Part shown: positions 34,970 to 44,569 of the stretch, piece by piece
How the letters are laid out: each line of letters opens with the position of its first letter
How positions within the stretch are numbered: the stretch's first letter is position 1
Origin: Mariniblastus sp.
GTDB taxonomy: Bacteria > Planctomycetota > Planctomycetia > Pirellulales > Pirellulaceae
Assembly (NCBI GenBank): GCA_029247405.1
Contig: JAQWLH010000043.1
Location: forward strand, 1 to 64,000
DNA length: 64,000 nucleotides
Direction: 5' to 3'
The notes under the pieces: model-generated
Database searches by the model: none
Seen by the model: the letters and a program-made list of their open reading frames with translations, nothing else
What the model was told of the DNA's origin: nothing
Position numbers and translations under genes: made by a program

Positions 34970-36205
34970 ATGAAATTTTTCCGTGTGTTACTCATCGCCA
35001 CATTACTTGCCATTCCCTGTGTCCGATCCTCCAGTGCTGATGACTGGAAGAGTTTTCGCGGTCCCGGTGGTCAGGGTTACTCAAGCGAAACAAACTTGCC
35101 TGCTGAATGGAGCGATGACCAGAATCTCACCTGGAAGTTGAAATTGCCGGGTGCGGGCTCTTCGAGCCCAATTTCGTTGGGTGAAAAACTGTATGTGACT
35201 TCTTACAGCGGTTACGGCATCGGAGACAGTGGAGGCAGTTTAGAGGACTTAAAACTGCACCTCGTTTGCGTCAACCCTAAGAACGGAAGCATTGAATGGG
35301 ACACCAAGATCAATGCGACGAAGGGCGAAAGCAAGCGTGTCCGGGATCATGGCTATGCTGCCGCAACACCCACGACCGACGGAAAACATATTTATGTGTT
35401 TTTTGGGAAATCCGGTGTCGTGAAATACGACCTCCAAGGCCAAAGAATCTGGCAGACCTCAGTAGGCGATGGTGTCCATGGCTGGGGTTGCGGCACGTCT
35501 CCTGTGCTTTACCAAAATCTTGTTATCGTCAATGCCAGTGTGGAGAGCGGTTCTATTGTTGCAATCGACAAAGAATCAGGGGAGGAAAAATGGCGAGCCA
35601 AGAGTATGAACCGATCATGGAGCACCCCGCACCTTGTTGATATCAATGGGAAACAGGAATTGGTCGTCAATTCAAAAAATGAAATCCTCGCTTACGATCC
35701 GGCATCCGGAAAAGAACTCTGGAAATGTGAGGGAATTCCGGACTACGTTTGCCCCAGTATCGTCTCACACCAGGGAGTGGTTTACGTTCTCGGTGGACGC
35801 TCGTCGATGACCGTTGCCGTCAAAGCAGGAGGGCAGGGCGAAGTCAAAGAACTTTGGCGAGCTAACGTCGGCGCCAATGTTACTTCGCCTGTCGTTTTCG
35901 AAGATCACCTTTATTGGGTAAGCGATCGAAACAAAGTCGCTTACTGCTTGAAGCTGGCCGATGGAGAAGTTGTCTACAAGCAGCGAGTTGATTCGCAACC
36001 TTACGCCTCTTCGGTAATCGCTGACGGGAAGATCTATGTCGTCACTCGGCGGGGTGGAACAATCGTTCTGGCCGCCAAACCAGAGTTTGAAATACTCTCA
36101 AACAACAAACTCACCGATGACACGCAATTCAACGCCAGTCCGATTATTTCCAATGGAAAACTCTACTTACGCAGCGATCAAAATCTTTATTGCATTGCTA
36201 AGTAA
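34970..36205 (+). CDS. Secreted PQQ-type beta-propeller protein
   Basis: A 411-residue protein with a signal peptide at ATG 34970 (MKFFRVLLIATLLAIPCVRS, ending near SSSA-DDW). The typical planctomycete start DDWKSFRGPGGQGYS is followed by repeated PQQ-type blades: LVCVNPKNGSIEWDTKI, IVAIDKESGEEKWRAKS, ILAYDPASGKELWKCEG, YCLKLADGEVVYKQRV. Each blade ends in the W-docking style G-x-x-x-W. These proteins are often adjacent to haem dehydrogenase-like proteins, and this one follows the PVC protein by 355 bases. Whether it binds PQQ is not known; the catalytic Glu/Asp of alcohol dehydrogenases is not evident, so a BamB-like structural role is also possible. Confidence 0.87.
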   Translation: MKFFRVLLIATLLAIPCVRSSSADDWKSFRGPGGQGYSSETNLPAEWSDDQNLTWKLKLPGAGSSSPISLGEKLYVTSYSGYGIGDSGGSLEDLKLHLVCVNPKNGSIEWDTKINATKGESKRVRDHGYAAATPTTDGKHIYVFFGKSGVVKYDLQGQRIWQTSVGDGVHGWGCGTSPVLYQNLVIVNASVESGSIVAIDKESGEEKWRAKSMNRSWSTPHLVDINGKQELVVNSKNEILAYDPASGKELWKCEGIPDYVCPSIVSHQGVVYVLGGRSSMTVAVKAGGQGEVKELWRANVGANVTSPVVFEDHLYWVSDRNKVAYCLKLADGEVVYKQRVDSQPYASSVIADGKIYVVTRRGGTIVLAAKPEFEILSNNKLTDDTQFNASPIISNGKLYLRSDQNLYCIAK

Positions 36206-36327
36206 ATCAACCATCTGGAAGAGTCAAATCAACACTGACTTGCCAACAACGGAAATGTCCAGACCAGTGCAGGGCATGTGTTTCATTGGTCACCCAAAAA
36301 GCAGAACGCGGAGAAAAATTGCTGCAT

Positions 36328-37476
36328 TTATTTTGGCAATGCGGTGTTTGGTTTGACTGCGTTTTTTGGATAGGGGTTTTTCTCTCCAAAAACCAGCATG
36401 GCTGCTCGGGTCTCAACAGTAACGAACGATTCGTCAATTTCTCCTTGCGAGTTCTGAACATGGCGGAGGTCTAAACGAAGATGCTCGGCTAGAAATGGAT
36501 ACGCAGCCATGCGTTTTGACACCCCGTAATCGTGTTCTTCCTTAGGAAAATGAGCGTTCTTGACTTTGTCAGCCGCATGATAAAGCTCGTAAACATGCTG
36601 GATATAAGGAAACTCATTCTCAGGGACCTTGTTGGTCCAGTCAGATCCATTGGAAATCACCATCTGAGGCCGCGGGGCCGCCAACGCTGCAATCTCAGCG
36701 TTGTTGGTCTTGTGTTGGTCACTTTGATGGATGGGCATGCCGCTTTCGCAAACACAACCACCGAAGAAATGAGCCGAAACTTGACACACCGGAACGCTTA
36801 CCGCCACTCGTTCATCAATTGCCGCTAGAACGAAGGATTGCGTGCCACCTCCAGAACATCCGGTGATGGCAAGTCGTTTTGCATCCACCCCGGGTAGGGA
36901 AACAAGAAAGTCAAGCGAACGGATGCTGTTCCAAGTTTGAAGCCTAAGCACCTCGGGGGTCTGTTTGTGTTTCCACCCCGCTTGCTTCCAATCGCCATAG
37001 CCGACCATGTCGTATTGAAAAACTGCAGCCCCACTGCGTGCTAAAACAGCACATCGTGTTTGCCGAGTAGGGACGAACCGACCGCCGTGTCCGTGCGGGC
37101 AAAGAATCCCAGCCAGATCCTCTTTGAATTTTGTTGGTCGATAAAGTGAACCTGTAACAAAAAATCCAGGCGAACTTTCGAACGCAACACTCTCAACGGT
37201 ATACCCGTCGTACACTCGCTTGTTTGAAAACTTTGGATTCAAAGGCGTTTTATCTGGCAAGATCGTCAATCCGGCGCCCCGCAAAACACCCTCAATGATC
37301 ACCTGTTTCCGTTTTTTCCAACCTGCCAAATTCTTAAAAGACGATTTAAATTCTTCAAGTTCTGCGCGTGCTTCCTCCGGAGTTTGGGCATAACCTCGGC
37401 GAAGTTGCGTCTCCTGAGCTACAGTGACTCCCAACCACAGCCCCGTAAAAACAATCGAAAAGAACATTTTGTTCAT
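36328..37476 (-). CDS. Secreted alpha/beta-hydrolase, acetyl-xylan-esterase-like
   Basis: A 382-residue protein with a signal peptide ([20 protein letters not shown]). AGGAGGA lies five bases before the ATG, a very strong ribosome-binding site. The alpha/beta-hydrolase core includes the [13 protein letters not shown] oxyanion segment, the nucleophile elbow [18 protein letters not shown] and the catalytic-His segment [13 protein letters not shown]. The length and the [12 protein letters not shown] segment resemble the large planctomycete acetyl-xylan-esterase-like (S9/AXE) families. It may deacetylate exported polysaccharides. Two adjacent cysteine residues (FGGCVCESG) are notable. It is convergent with the PQQ-propeller gene. 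Confidence 0.85.
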   Translation of the reverse strand: MNKMFFSIVFTGLWLGVTVAQETQLRRGYAQTPEEARAELEEFKSSFKNLAGWKKRKQVIIEGVLRGAGLTILPDKTPLNPKFSNKRVYDGYTVESVAFESSPGFFVTGSLYRPTKFKEDLAGILCPHGHGGRFVPTRQTRCAVLARSGAAVFQYDMVGYGDWKQAGWKHKQTPEVLRLQTWNSIRSLDFLVSLPGVDAKRLAITGCSGGGTQSFVLAAIDERVAVSVPVCQVSAHFFGGCVCESGMPIHQSDQHKTNNAEIAALAAPRPQMVISNGSDWTNKVPENEFPYIQHVYELYHAADKVKNAHFPKEEHDYGVSKRMAAYPFLAEHLRLDLRHVQNSQGEIDESFVTVETRAAMLVFGEKNPYPKNAVKPNTALPK

Positions 37477-37503
37477 CTAAATCCTCCTTCAATTGGAATC
37501 AGC

Positions 37504-37533
37504 GTATTAGGCTTCGATGTATTAGGCTTCGAT
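37504..37533. repeat. Two tandem 15-base units in the region upstream of the esterase
   Basis: GTATTAGGCTTCGAT occurs twice in a row (37504-37518, 37519-37533), followed by a third, partial copy starting GTAT. This lies in the 345-base gap between the esterase and lipoprotein genes, which otherwise holds no supported feature. Confidence 0.75.
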
Positions 37534-37821
37534 GTATCAGACTCACTATTTTAGCGAGGAGTTAGTCGATGCCAATCTAATTCGCAGTCATCAATTCAAT
37601 GAAAAATCTCTTCGTGCGAGACCGGCGGTCAAATCAAAGAAAATTTAAGCAGCTACTCTGCTTCTAGATCTCTCAAATCAACTTTGATTTTCAATAAAAC
37701 GAGAGTGGATTAAGCTCCGGAGTACTTTGCTGATCAAACGCAATTTCCCCAATAAGCCGCACCACGTTTTCGAGCGACCGCTGTTGTTCACGGTCTGTCA
37801 CACCCAAACCCATTGGCGTGA

Positions 37822-38235
37822 TCATTCACCGGCACCCGACTTGATCCGCGCAACTTCTCCCTCATCGAGCGTCCAGCCCCCACTCGGGCCTCGGGAAAGC
37901 AACGTCAGCTCAGCAAGCGAGGCGCAAGCTAGCTCGTCATTGGCATGGCTAATCTTCACGACCACATTACCTTTGAGTGTTCGTATGTTGTTTGGAGTGT
38001 TCTCCAAAACATCAGCATCCGTCGCATTTTCTTCAAATTGAAAGTCACCCAGAACATTCCACATTTCAACAACGGGAGTACTATCAGGGACACCTCGAAT
38101 TCCGTCGTACACGACCTTCCCATCCAGTTCGATCTGAACCGTCAAAAGTCGTTGGCCAGGTGGGCGTCCGCAAGACGATAGAGTTACCAACAGACACAGC
38201 AGTCCCGTCATGCAGAAGTATGTGAAGTATTTCAT
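37822..38235 (-). CDS. Small lipoprotein, hypothetical
   Basis: A 137-residue protein with a lipoprotein signal: MKYFTYFCMTGLLCLLVTL then SSC (lipobox LSSC, Cys22). The mature part (LLTVQIELDGKVVYDG, then FQFEENATDADVLENTPNNI) has no recognised domain and is moderately acidic. The C-terminus contains GGWTLDEGEVARI. Function is unknown. It stands alone on the minus strand, divergent from dgt. Confidence 0.7.
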   Translation of the reverse strand: MKYFTYFCMTGLLCLLVTLSSCGRPPGQRLLTVQIELDGKVVYDGIRGVPDSTPVVEMWNVLGDFQFEENATDADVLENTPNNIRTLKGNVVVKISHANDELACASLAELTLLSRGPSGGWTLDEGEVARIKSGAGE

Positions 38236-38542
38236 CCAACTTTTACCCTTTTTATAATTGATTAAGTGTGGGTCAAATTCTTCAAGTCGAATGGTTTCAA
38301 TTCAGCTCTTTGCCCATAAGACTCTAAGAATTATACCAGCTTTAGATCCGTTTCCTGCTGGATGAAAGAGGCAACCCAACTCACCCAATGGCCAAAATGG
38401 GCTCCGTCGCCAATCGCAACGACAAAGCAAGCTGGCTTTCAAGTCGATCTCAAATGAGTAACATGACATCGCCTGGACTGGACAGCCACTGGTATTTCAT
38501 CACCCAAACAAACTCGCATAAAACGCAACGGCGATCTCGCAC
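38236..38542. other. Divergent intergenic region lipoprotein / dGTPase
   Basis: About 307 bases between the divergent lipoprotein and dgt starts. No clear promoter or structure was identified. Confidence 0.3.
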
Positions 38543-39871
38543 ATGAATCTAAATTGGCACACCTTACTCAGCACTTCTCGGCATGGCGCCAAGCCAAACA
38601 TGACAGCCAAGGGTCTCCCACGTTCGTTTCGAAGTCCGTTTGAAACGGACTATGATCGTGCGGTCTATTCTTCGTCGTTTCGTCGACTGGGGAAAAAGAC
38701 TCAAGTTCACCCGATGGAAAAAAATGCCCATGTCCACAATCGACTCACCCATTCTCTCGAGGTCGCATCAGTGGCACGATCGTTTGGTAGAAGGCTCGGA
38801 CACTTGCTTGAAGAAAAGGGAGAGCTGCCGGATTCGGTCAATGAATACGATCTTGCATTTTCGCTTATGGCGGCTTCGCTGGCACATGACATCGGCAATC
38901 CGCCCTTCGGGCACGCCGGTGAATACGCTATACGGGAATGGCTAGAAAGTCACTCCGACGAATTTTTTCCTGTTGATTTTCATGACGAGCACCTGATTGC
39001 TGACGTTTCAATCTTTGAAGGAAACGCTCAAGGGTTCAGGCTGGCCTCTCGAAAAGACCTAGGCGAATTGGCGTATCTTCAGTTCACCTACTGCTCACTC
39101 GGAGCGATGGTGAAGTACCCGTGGACATCGACTGATCCAAGAGCGCAAGAAACGGGTAAATACAACTTTTTCTCCAGCGAAGCCAATTTAGCAACAGAGG
39201 TTTTCGGTGAGATGGGGTTGTTGGAAGGCAGCATGTTCAAAAGGCACCCCTTGTCCTTCTTGTCTGAAGCAGCAGATGACATTTGCTATCGGGTCATCGA
39301 CATTGAAGATGCCGTGGAAATCAACGAACTAACCCACGGCGAAGCAATGATTCATTACCTTGGATTACTCGGGGATTCCCAAAAAGAATATCACAAGACG
39401 ATGGGCTTGCCCCAACTGCGTGCTGTTGTGATCGGTCGATTGATTGATGTATTCTGGAAAGTGTTTGTCGACAATTACGATCAGATCATAGCGGGCGAAC
39501 GTGTCGACGATCTTAAAAAAGACTTGTCCCCGAGGGACGCTGATTGCTTTGCTTCTGTCAAAAATACAAATACGACCAAGATTTTCACGGCGGAAAGAAA
39601 GGTACGCGTCGAGATCGGTTCTTACCAAGTCATGGGGAGAATCTTGAAAGCTCTTGGGAAAGCAACCTTCGCTCTGTCAAAAAGCCAGAACCTGAAATCT
39701 GTACCTTTTATCGCCCAGCGATGTCTATCACTTGCCTGGAGTCAGGATTACATTACCGATAATGCGCATCAACCGTTTTCCTGGTGGATTCATCCGATTT
39801 TAGATTTTATCTCCAGCATGACGGATGACCGGGCGATTGAGATATCGAATTCGATTAACGGATTTAACTGA
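38543..39871 (+). CDS. dgt: Deoxyguanosinetriphosphate triphosphohydrolase-like protein
   Basis: Hydrolyses dNTPs to the nucleoside and triphosphate, shaping dNTP pools. The 442-residue protein has the HD metal site: HNRLTHSLEVASVARSFG (His70) and AHDIGNPPFGHAGE (His115-Asp116), with the later DICYRVIDIEDA segment providing the last Asp. The N-terminal FRSPFETDYDRAVYSSSFRR is typical of the type 1 dGTPases. Start ATG 38543. The strict dGTP preference of E. coli Dgt cannot be inferred for this branch. Confidence 0.92.
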   Translation: MNLNWHTLLSTSRHGAKPNMTAKGLPRSFRSPFETDYDRAVYSSSFRRLGKKTQVHPMEKNAHVHNRLTHSLEVASVARSFGRRLGHLLEEKGELPDSVNEYDLAFSLMAASLAHDIGNPPFGHAGEYAIREWLESHSDEFFPVDFHDEHLIADVSIFEGNAQGFRLASRKDLGELAYLQFTYCSLGAMVKYPWTSTDPRAQETGKYNFFSSEANLATEVFGEMGLLEGSMFKRHPLSFLSEAADDICYRVIDIEDAVEINELTHGEAMIHYLGLLGDSQKEYHKTMGLPQLRAVVIGRLIDVFWKVFVDNYDQIIAGERVDDLKKDLSPRDADCFASVKNTNTTKIFTAERKVRVEIGSYQVMGRILKALGKATFALSKSQNLKSVPFIAQRCLSLAWSQDYITDNAHQPFSWWIHPILDFISSMTDDRAIEISNSINGFN

Positions 39872-40147
39872 GCCAAAAAAGCAGTTCCCAAGGCCCCCTC
39901 AACCATTCGGTTTTGTTTTTACGATCCGCTTCTGCCGATGAAGTAAAGTACAGAAGGCCCGTCGTCCCAATTGCAAAATGTCGAGCTCCAACAATGCCAG
40001 CCACGGACCGCATTGCACGAACGAAATTTCGTCAATAAGCAGCATGGGCGACAACTTGTTGGTGTGTGGCTGCGTTATGGTGGTTTTGAAGTCCGCCTTT
40101 ATTTTCGAAGGTCTCAATAGCTTTGTTCGACACGAACCAATCTCAGC

Positions 40148-40990
40148 CTAACGACGACGCTGAATCTTTACGATATTGATCTGGTCGCGATTTGTTTCTG
40201 AACGCGGACGACCTTGCCATTGCTCAAGATGCTCTTCTGCCATGTATCGAACCGTCCAGTCTGGGTCATCCAGCAACTCAGTTGCAACCTGAATCGAATC
40301 CGAGATGTCGCCGGTAATTGCATGAATCGCTTCTGCAGCAATCAATCGGGTACCGGCACTTTCGTTGTTCAATAGTCTCTTGAGAGCAGGAACCGAATCG
40401 CTTGCGGATTCCCCCAAACCTCCCAAAGCCATGATTGCGGTTATCTGGCCTTTACTTTTCTGTTCTGCTTCGACGGCGAGCAACTCCAACATGGGCTCTA
40501 ACTTCGATGGATCTATCCGCGGGATATTCTCCATTGCCATCACTCGTACCATATCGTCGCTTGAATCAATCCAACGCTGCAAAACAGGAATGGCGGCCTT
40601 GGCCTTTTCTCCAAACCCAGCAACCGAAAGCATGGCCAGAGCCCTAACCTCACGGTTCGGGTCATCCAAAAGTAGCAGCATTTTCGGCAACAATGGTTCG
40701 GCGCTGTCTCCCAATTCTCTCAACACGCTTAAGCCAAGTTCACGGACCAGTTCGTTGGGGCAATCAAGAACTTCGCCCAGAGCGGGCAGCAACTGATCAT
40801 CTTCAATTGAGACCGCATTTTGAGCATCAAAACAGATGCCGAGTTTCTTCAACGTTTTCTCAACAAGTCCCAGCCAATTCTCCTCTGCCGCAGTAGCGAC
40901 GAGGGTATCAACGATTTTTCGCCGCTGCTTGACTGCTGCGTAAGCCGAAAAGAACGGGAAATTTTCTTGCTGAAGCAGTTTGTTCGACAA
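40148..40990 (-). CDS. HEAT-repeat protein
   Basis: A 280-residue solenoid of HEAT-like repeats, e.g. CPNELVRELGLSVLREL, DPNREVRALAMLSVAGFGEK, SDDMVRVMAMENIPRI, SAGTRLIAAEAIHAITGD and DPDWTVRYMAEEHLEQW. These modules bind proteins; no enzyme domain or signal peptide is present. The frame is open to 41023, but no ATG occurs. TTG 40990 has GAAGGA eight bases upstream, so it is the best start. The gene is divergent from the HD gene at 41170. Function unknown. Confidence 0.75.
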   Translation of the reverse strand: MSNKLLQQENFPFFSAYAAVKQRRKIVDTLVATAAEENWLGLVEKTLKKLGICFDAQNAVSIEDDQLLPALGEVLDCPNELVRELGLSVLRELGDSAEPLLPKMLLLLDDPNREVRALAMLSVAGFGEKAKAAIPVLQRWIDSSDDMVRVMAMENIPRIDPSKLEPMLELLAVEAEQKSKGQITAIMALGGLGESASDSVPALKRLLNNESAGTRLIAAEAIHAITGDISDSIQVATELLDDPDWTVRYMAEEHLEQWQGRPRSETNRDQINIVKIQRRR

Positions 40991-41169
40991 CGTCAGTATC
41001 CTTCGTTCAAATTGGTAACCCAACCAGCTAGACTAAATAGCGTAGCTTGGCTTGAAATCGACGAAAAGCCGATGTAAAGCCAAACCCAAAGCAAAAAGCC
41101 ATCCATGCGATATTTTGTGCGGCATTTCAGCAGATAAATTTACAAAGCGAATCCCAATTTGTTCAGCCA

Positions 41170-41832
41170 ATGAATACCAACGAAGACTCAAGTGAAGAAT
41201 ATTTCTGCCACAGCGAACTACTTGCTGATTTGTTCGTGAGATTTCAAGACCATTTGCCAAGACAACCGATTCCTCATGTCGAAGATGGAGATTATCAACC
41301 TCGTTGGCTGCCCAAAATTGTGGCAAGCCTGCTGAATCAGCTTGATGCTCCACCTCGATTGGTGGCTCACTTGGCGTTGGTGCATGATGCTGCCATCGAA
41401 ATTATTGATGGTCTACTGGCTGCCTTTCCCCATATCAAAATTGATGCCGAAGCCATAAGGTTCGGAGCGGCGACCCACGATCTTGGAAAGATTAAACACC
41501 CCAATGAATTAACTGGACCTGGCAATCAACATGAGATCGACGGGGCTTCACTGTTGACGGACTTGGACGTGCCGGACCACCTCGCACGTTTTACAAGAAC
41601 TCATGGAGCCTGGTCGACTGAATCATTGCCACTCGAGGATTTGTTGGTAGCGCTATCCGATGCTGTCTGGAAAGGGAAAAGGCTGGAAGAACTAGAATCC
41701 CTGATCGTGGCAACCATCGCTCAATCGACTGAGACCGAGGCTTGGGAAACGTTCAGTCAGCTCGATGGCGTCCTGGAGCAAGTCGCAAGTCGAGGTGATG
41801 AGCGATTGGCTTGGCAAAGTCGTCGAGGATAA
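41170..41832 (+). CDS. HD-domain phosphohydrolase
   Basis: A 220-residue soluble protein with an HD metal-binding core: LALVHDAAIEIIDGLLAAFP (about 68-87), then FGAATHDLGKIKHPNEL (His103-Asp104) and a third His region HEIDGASLL. HD proteins hydrolyse nucleotides or other phosphate esters; the substrate cannot be told. A later segment, LVALSDAVWKGKRLEELESL, supplies the final Asp (SDA). Start ATG 41170 is the only ATG giving the full domain. Confidence 0.82.
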   Translation: MNTNEDSSEEYFCHSELLADLFVRFQDHLPRQPIPHVEDGDYQPRWLPKIVASLLNQLDAPPRLVAHLALVHDAAIEIIDGLLAAFPHIKIDAEAIRFGAATHDLGKIKHPNELTGPGNQHEIDGASLLTDLDVPDHLARFTRTHGAWSTESLPLEDLLVALSDAVWKGKRLEELESLIVATIAQSTETEAWETFSQLDGVLEQVASRGDERLAWQSRRG

Positions 41833-42092
41833 GTGGTCATTGAAATAGCTTTACCGATTCTTACCCTGCAGAAAGACTATGATTACGGCTAACTCGGTTG
41901 TCACAGCGATACAAGACAACGCGTTGGTGAAAAAGACAGACTTCACAGACTCTGGAACGCAGAACACATCGAAAAACGTTGGCTCAAACGCCCCAACCCA
42001 CCTCACAAGTGTGACGCCAAATTCGACGCGATCAATGAATTTGACGCCGAATCGTCCAGCACTGACTCGCACGAATTCGCATTAAACCAAGT

Positions 42093-42136
42093 AAAAAACG
42101 CATTGCCCCAAATTTGCTTGGAGGGGCAATGCGTTT
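42093..42136 (-). terminator. Terminator of the tRNA-Val gene
   Basis: On the minus strand a perfect 14-bp stem (42136-42123 with 42109-42096; arms AAACGCATTGCCCC and GGGGCAATGCGTTT) is followed by T6. It begins four bases after the tRNA 3' end. The region 41833-42092 before it holds no supportable gene. Confidence 0.9.
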
Positions 42137-42139
42137 CAG

Positions 42140-42213
42140 TGGACGATATTGGACTTGAACCAACGACCTCCTCGATGTCAACGAGGCGCTCTAGCCAACT
42201 GAGCTAATCGTCC
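42140..42213 (-). tRNA. tRNA-Val (anticodon GAC)
   Basis: A 74-base cloverleaf. The acceptor stem GGACGAT/ATCGTCC is perfect, the D arm is GCTC...GAGC, the anticodon stem CCTCG/CGAGG encloses the loop TTGACAT (anticodon GAC, reading GUC/GUU), and the T arm has loop TTCAAGT. The discriminator is A; CCA is not encoded. A strong terminator follows directly. Confidence 0.95.
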
Positions 42214-42591
42214 TGAATGCGTGGGATTATTTCCAATCTCACTTATCCTCCGGATTATAACCGGAGACGCGTAGATTGAATATCGCCATTTTATCATGAA
42301 TTCTTTATTCCGAACGACCGGATTGGGCCTCTCTGCGGGATGAATTTTATAACCCGCTTTTTTATTGGCAAAATATGCGTGGGCGACAAGGGATCTCACT
42401 CCCTTCTCATCTGAGAATCCAACATCGAATGAAACGGCTTGGATCTCAAATGAAGGGACCTGGGACGGGTGTGATGAAAACTCCGGCAGGCCACCTGAAA
42501 AAAGAGACCAGAGATCCCCCTAGGTTCAGCCAATTTCACTCCCAACAGCCGCTCAAACGACTGTTACCAATTTGCTCTAGAACCCTACGAG
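42214..42591. other. Intergenic region between tRNA-Val and the EVE-domain gene
   Basis: About 380 bases, containing the tRNA promoter and the downstream region of the EVE gene. No clear gene, stem or -35/-10 pair was found. Confidence 0.3.
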
Positions 42592-43083
42592 CTACAATTT
42601 GGGCGCCGGTTTTTCGGCAAGCTTACAAATGACGTCAAACTGCTTTTTGGTCACCGGTTGAATCGAAAGGCGAGTTCCTTTTTGCAACAGAACCATGCCT
42701 TCAAGACTCTTAATCCCGCGCAGCTCATTGAGTGATAGCTCACGTTTAAACTTCTTTTGAAGCTTAATATCGACCATAAACCAACGTGGTTCAGCTTGTT
42801 TTGACTTGGGGTCGTAGTGCTTATCTTTGGGGTCAAACGCAGTAAAGTCCGGGTACGATTCTTTGACAATTTTTGCCACCCCCGCAACACCCGGAGGTTT
42901 GGCATTGGAATGATAGAATAAAACCTGATGACCTTTTTTCATGTCATCTCGCATGAAGTTTCTGGCCTGGTAGTTGCGGACCCCATCCCAGTGGGTCGTT
43001 TTATTTTTTTCGGCAGCTAGGTCATCAATTGAAAAACAATCGGGTTCTGATTTCATCAACCAGTATTTCATAGGTGCAGGCAT
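42592..43083 (-). CDS. EVE-domain (YTH-like fold) protein
   Basis: A 163-residue EVE-domain protein: KYWLMKSEPDCFSIDDLA, THWDGVRNYQARNFMRDDMK, GHQVLFYHSNAKPPGVAGVA and EPRWFMVDIKLQ, all features of the family. EVE proteins have a YTH/PUA-like pocket that binds modified bases in DNA or RNA (such as 5-methylcytosine or 5-hydroxymethylcytosine derivatives). ATG 43083 and ATG 43071 are both possible starts; the second corresponds to most family members. No neighbouring modification or restriction gene is present, so the target is unknown. Confidence 0.92.
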   Translation of the reverse strand: MPAPMKYWLMKSEPDCFSIDDLAAEKNKTTHWDGVRNYQARNFMRDDMKKGHQVLFYHSNAKPPGVAGVAKIVKESYPDFTAFDPKDKHYDPKSKQAEPRWFMVDIKLQKKFKRELSLNELRGIKSLEGMVLLQKGTRLSIQPVTKKQFDVICKLAEKPAPKL

Positions 43084-43277
43084 AGTCTTTGGGGGGTTAA
43101 AGTTCTCTCAAGCCAATTAAGACGTGAAACAATTGATTGAGCCTTGCTCAAATTTGGCGACCGGCATAATGAAGTTTTCTGGGACCTATTCACAACGGCT
43201 GCGAAACTGCGGCGACGCCTGCCTGCAGGGATTCCATCGAACAATGACACTCAATTTAGGCAGAAGAAATCCTTCGA

Positions 43278-44303
43278 TTACTTTCCATTAACCATGGCCC
43301 GCATATTACCAGCGCGAAATGCTTCAGCCATCGCCTGAGGAACTTCCGCCTCAGCCATGACCAGCTGGGCGCGTTGCAATGCAACATCAGCTTTCATTTC
43401 CTGCTCTTTAGCAATTGCATCGGCGCGACGTTTTTCCGCAGCTGCCTGAGCAACACGCGTATCGGCTTCAGCCTGATCGGCCTGAAGTCGCGCCCCGATA
43501 TTCTCACCGACGTCGATGTCGGCGATGTCGATCGAAACAATTTCAAAGGCGGTGTGGGCATCAAGACCACGTTCGAGAACCGCACGAGAAATGAGATCCG
43601 GATTTTCGAGAACTTGCTGGTGACGATCCGCAGATCCAATCGACGAAATGATTGACTCGCCCACTCGTGCGATGATCGTTTCTTCGGTTGCGCCACCGAT
43701 CAATTGCTCAAGGTTGGTTCGCACCGTTACACGGGCGCGAATCTTAAGCTCAACACCATCTTTCGACATCGCACTCAAAAAGTTTTTGCCACTTCGTTGT
43801 GGATCAGGGCAGTCAATGACTTTGGGATACACCGATGTTCTGACGGCATCCATGACATCGCGGCCGGCCAAGTCAATGGCTGCCGAGCGATCGAAATCGA
43901 GATCAATGTTAGCTCGCTGCGCTGCGATGATCGAGTTAATGACTTTCATCACATCGCCACCTGCAAGATAATGCGCTTCAAGCTGTTCGGTGCTGATGCC
44001 GTCTTTGCGATCAACGTTAAGGCCAGCCTGCTTCGCCATCACTTTGGCTTTAACGATCATGTCAGGACGGACTTTTCGAAACCCCATTCCGATGAGACTG
44101 AACATGCTGACATCAGCGCCCGACATGTAGGCTTGAAACCATAGCTTTCCGTAGGTCAGCAAAGCCATCCCCAGAGCGAGTGCCATCAGAACAAGCAGGG
44201 CAATTCCACCCCAGATTGCGTATCGGGTGATTTCGCCTTTATCTAGGTCTTCTAGTTGAGCAACAAACAAACTCAGCTCGATAAATCTTTGATCGAAGTG
44301 CAC
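43278..44303 (-). CDS. floA: Flotillin-like protein FloA
   Basis: A 341-residue membrane-scaffold protein of the bacterial FloA type. A single N-terminal hairpin or span ([20 protein letters not shown], about 28-47) is followed by the PHB-like domain ([40 protein letters not shown]) and a coiled, Ala/Glu-rich part ([20 protein letters not shown]). These proteins organise membrane microdomains. The start is GTG 44303: GAGG lies seven bases upstream and no suitable ATG is available. No NfeD partner gene is present. Confidence 0.9.
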   Translation of the reverse strand: MHFDQRFIELSLFVAQLEDLDKGEITRYAIWGGIALLVLMALALGMALLTYGKLWFQAYMSGADVSMFSLIGMGFRKVRPDMIVKAKVMAKQAGLNVDRKDGISTEQLEAHYLAGGDVMKVINSIIAAQRANIDLDFDRSAAIDLAGRDVMDAVRTSVYPKVIDCPDPQRSGKNFLSAMSKDGVELKIRARVTVRTNLEQLIGGATEETIIARVGESIISSIGSADRHQQVLENPDLISRAVLERGLDAHTAFEIVSIDIADIDVGENIGARLQADQAEADTRVAQAAAEKRRADAIAKEQEMKADVALQRAQLVMAEAEVPQAMAEAFRAGNMRAMVNGK

Positions 44304-44569
44304 AGCACTACCTCAGGTTTCTGGACTCAAATGAATATCCATCCATGATAACGACCTGATTGGTGAACTGCCAGTCAATCGGGGGAGGTTCTCGTTTGCA
44401 ATCGACCTACTCAACTGGGAACCGACTCCAGTCTTTGCGATAGCATTTGGCTTTGCACCTTTTGCCGAATAAGCACCCAATGACTGGCAGCCCGAGCCGC
44501 AAAAACTTGCTTTTTAGGTACACCGCACTGATGGCAAAACCGACCACAAAGTTCGTTTCGAAACCGCTT

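Noticed and set aside
41851..42085. Overlapping short frames on both strands in the gap after the HD-domain gene
   Set aside because: Neither has a convincing ribosome-binding site or a recognisable composition, and they overlap each other.
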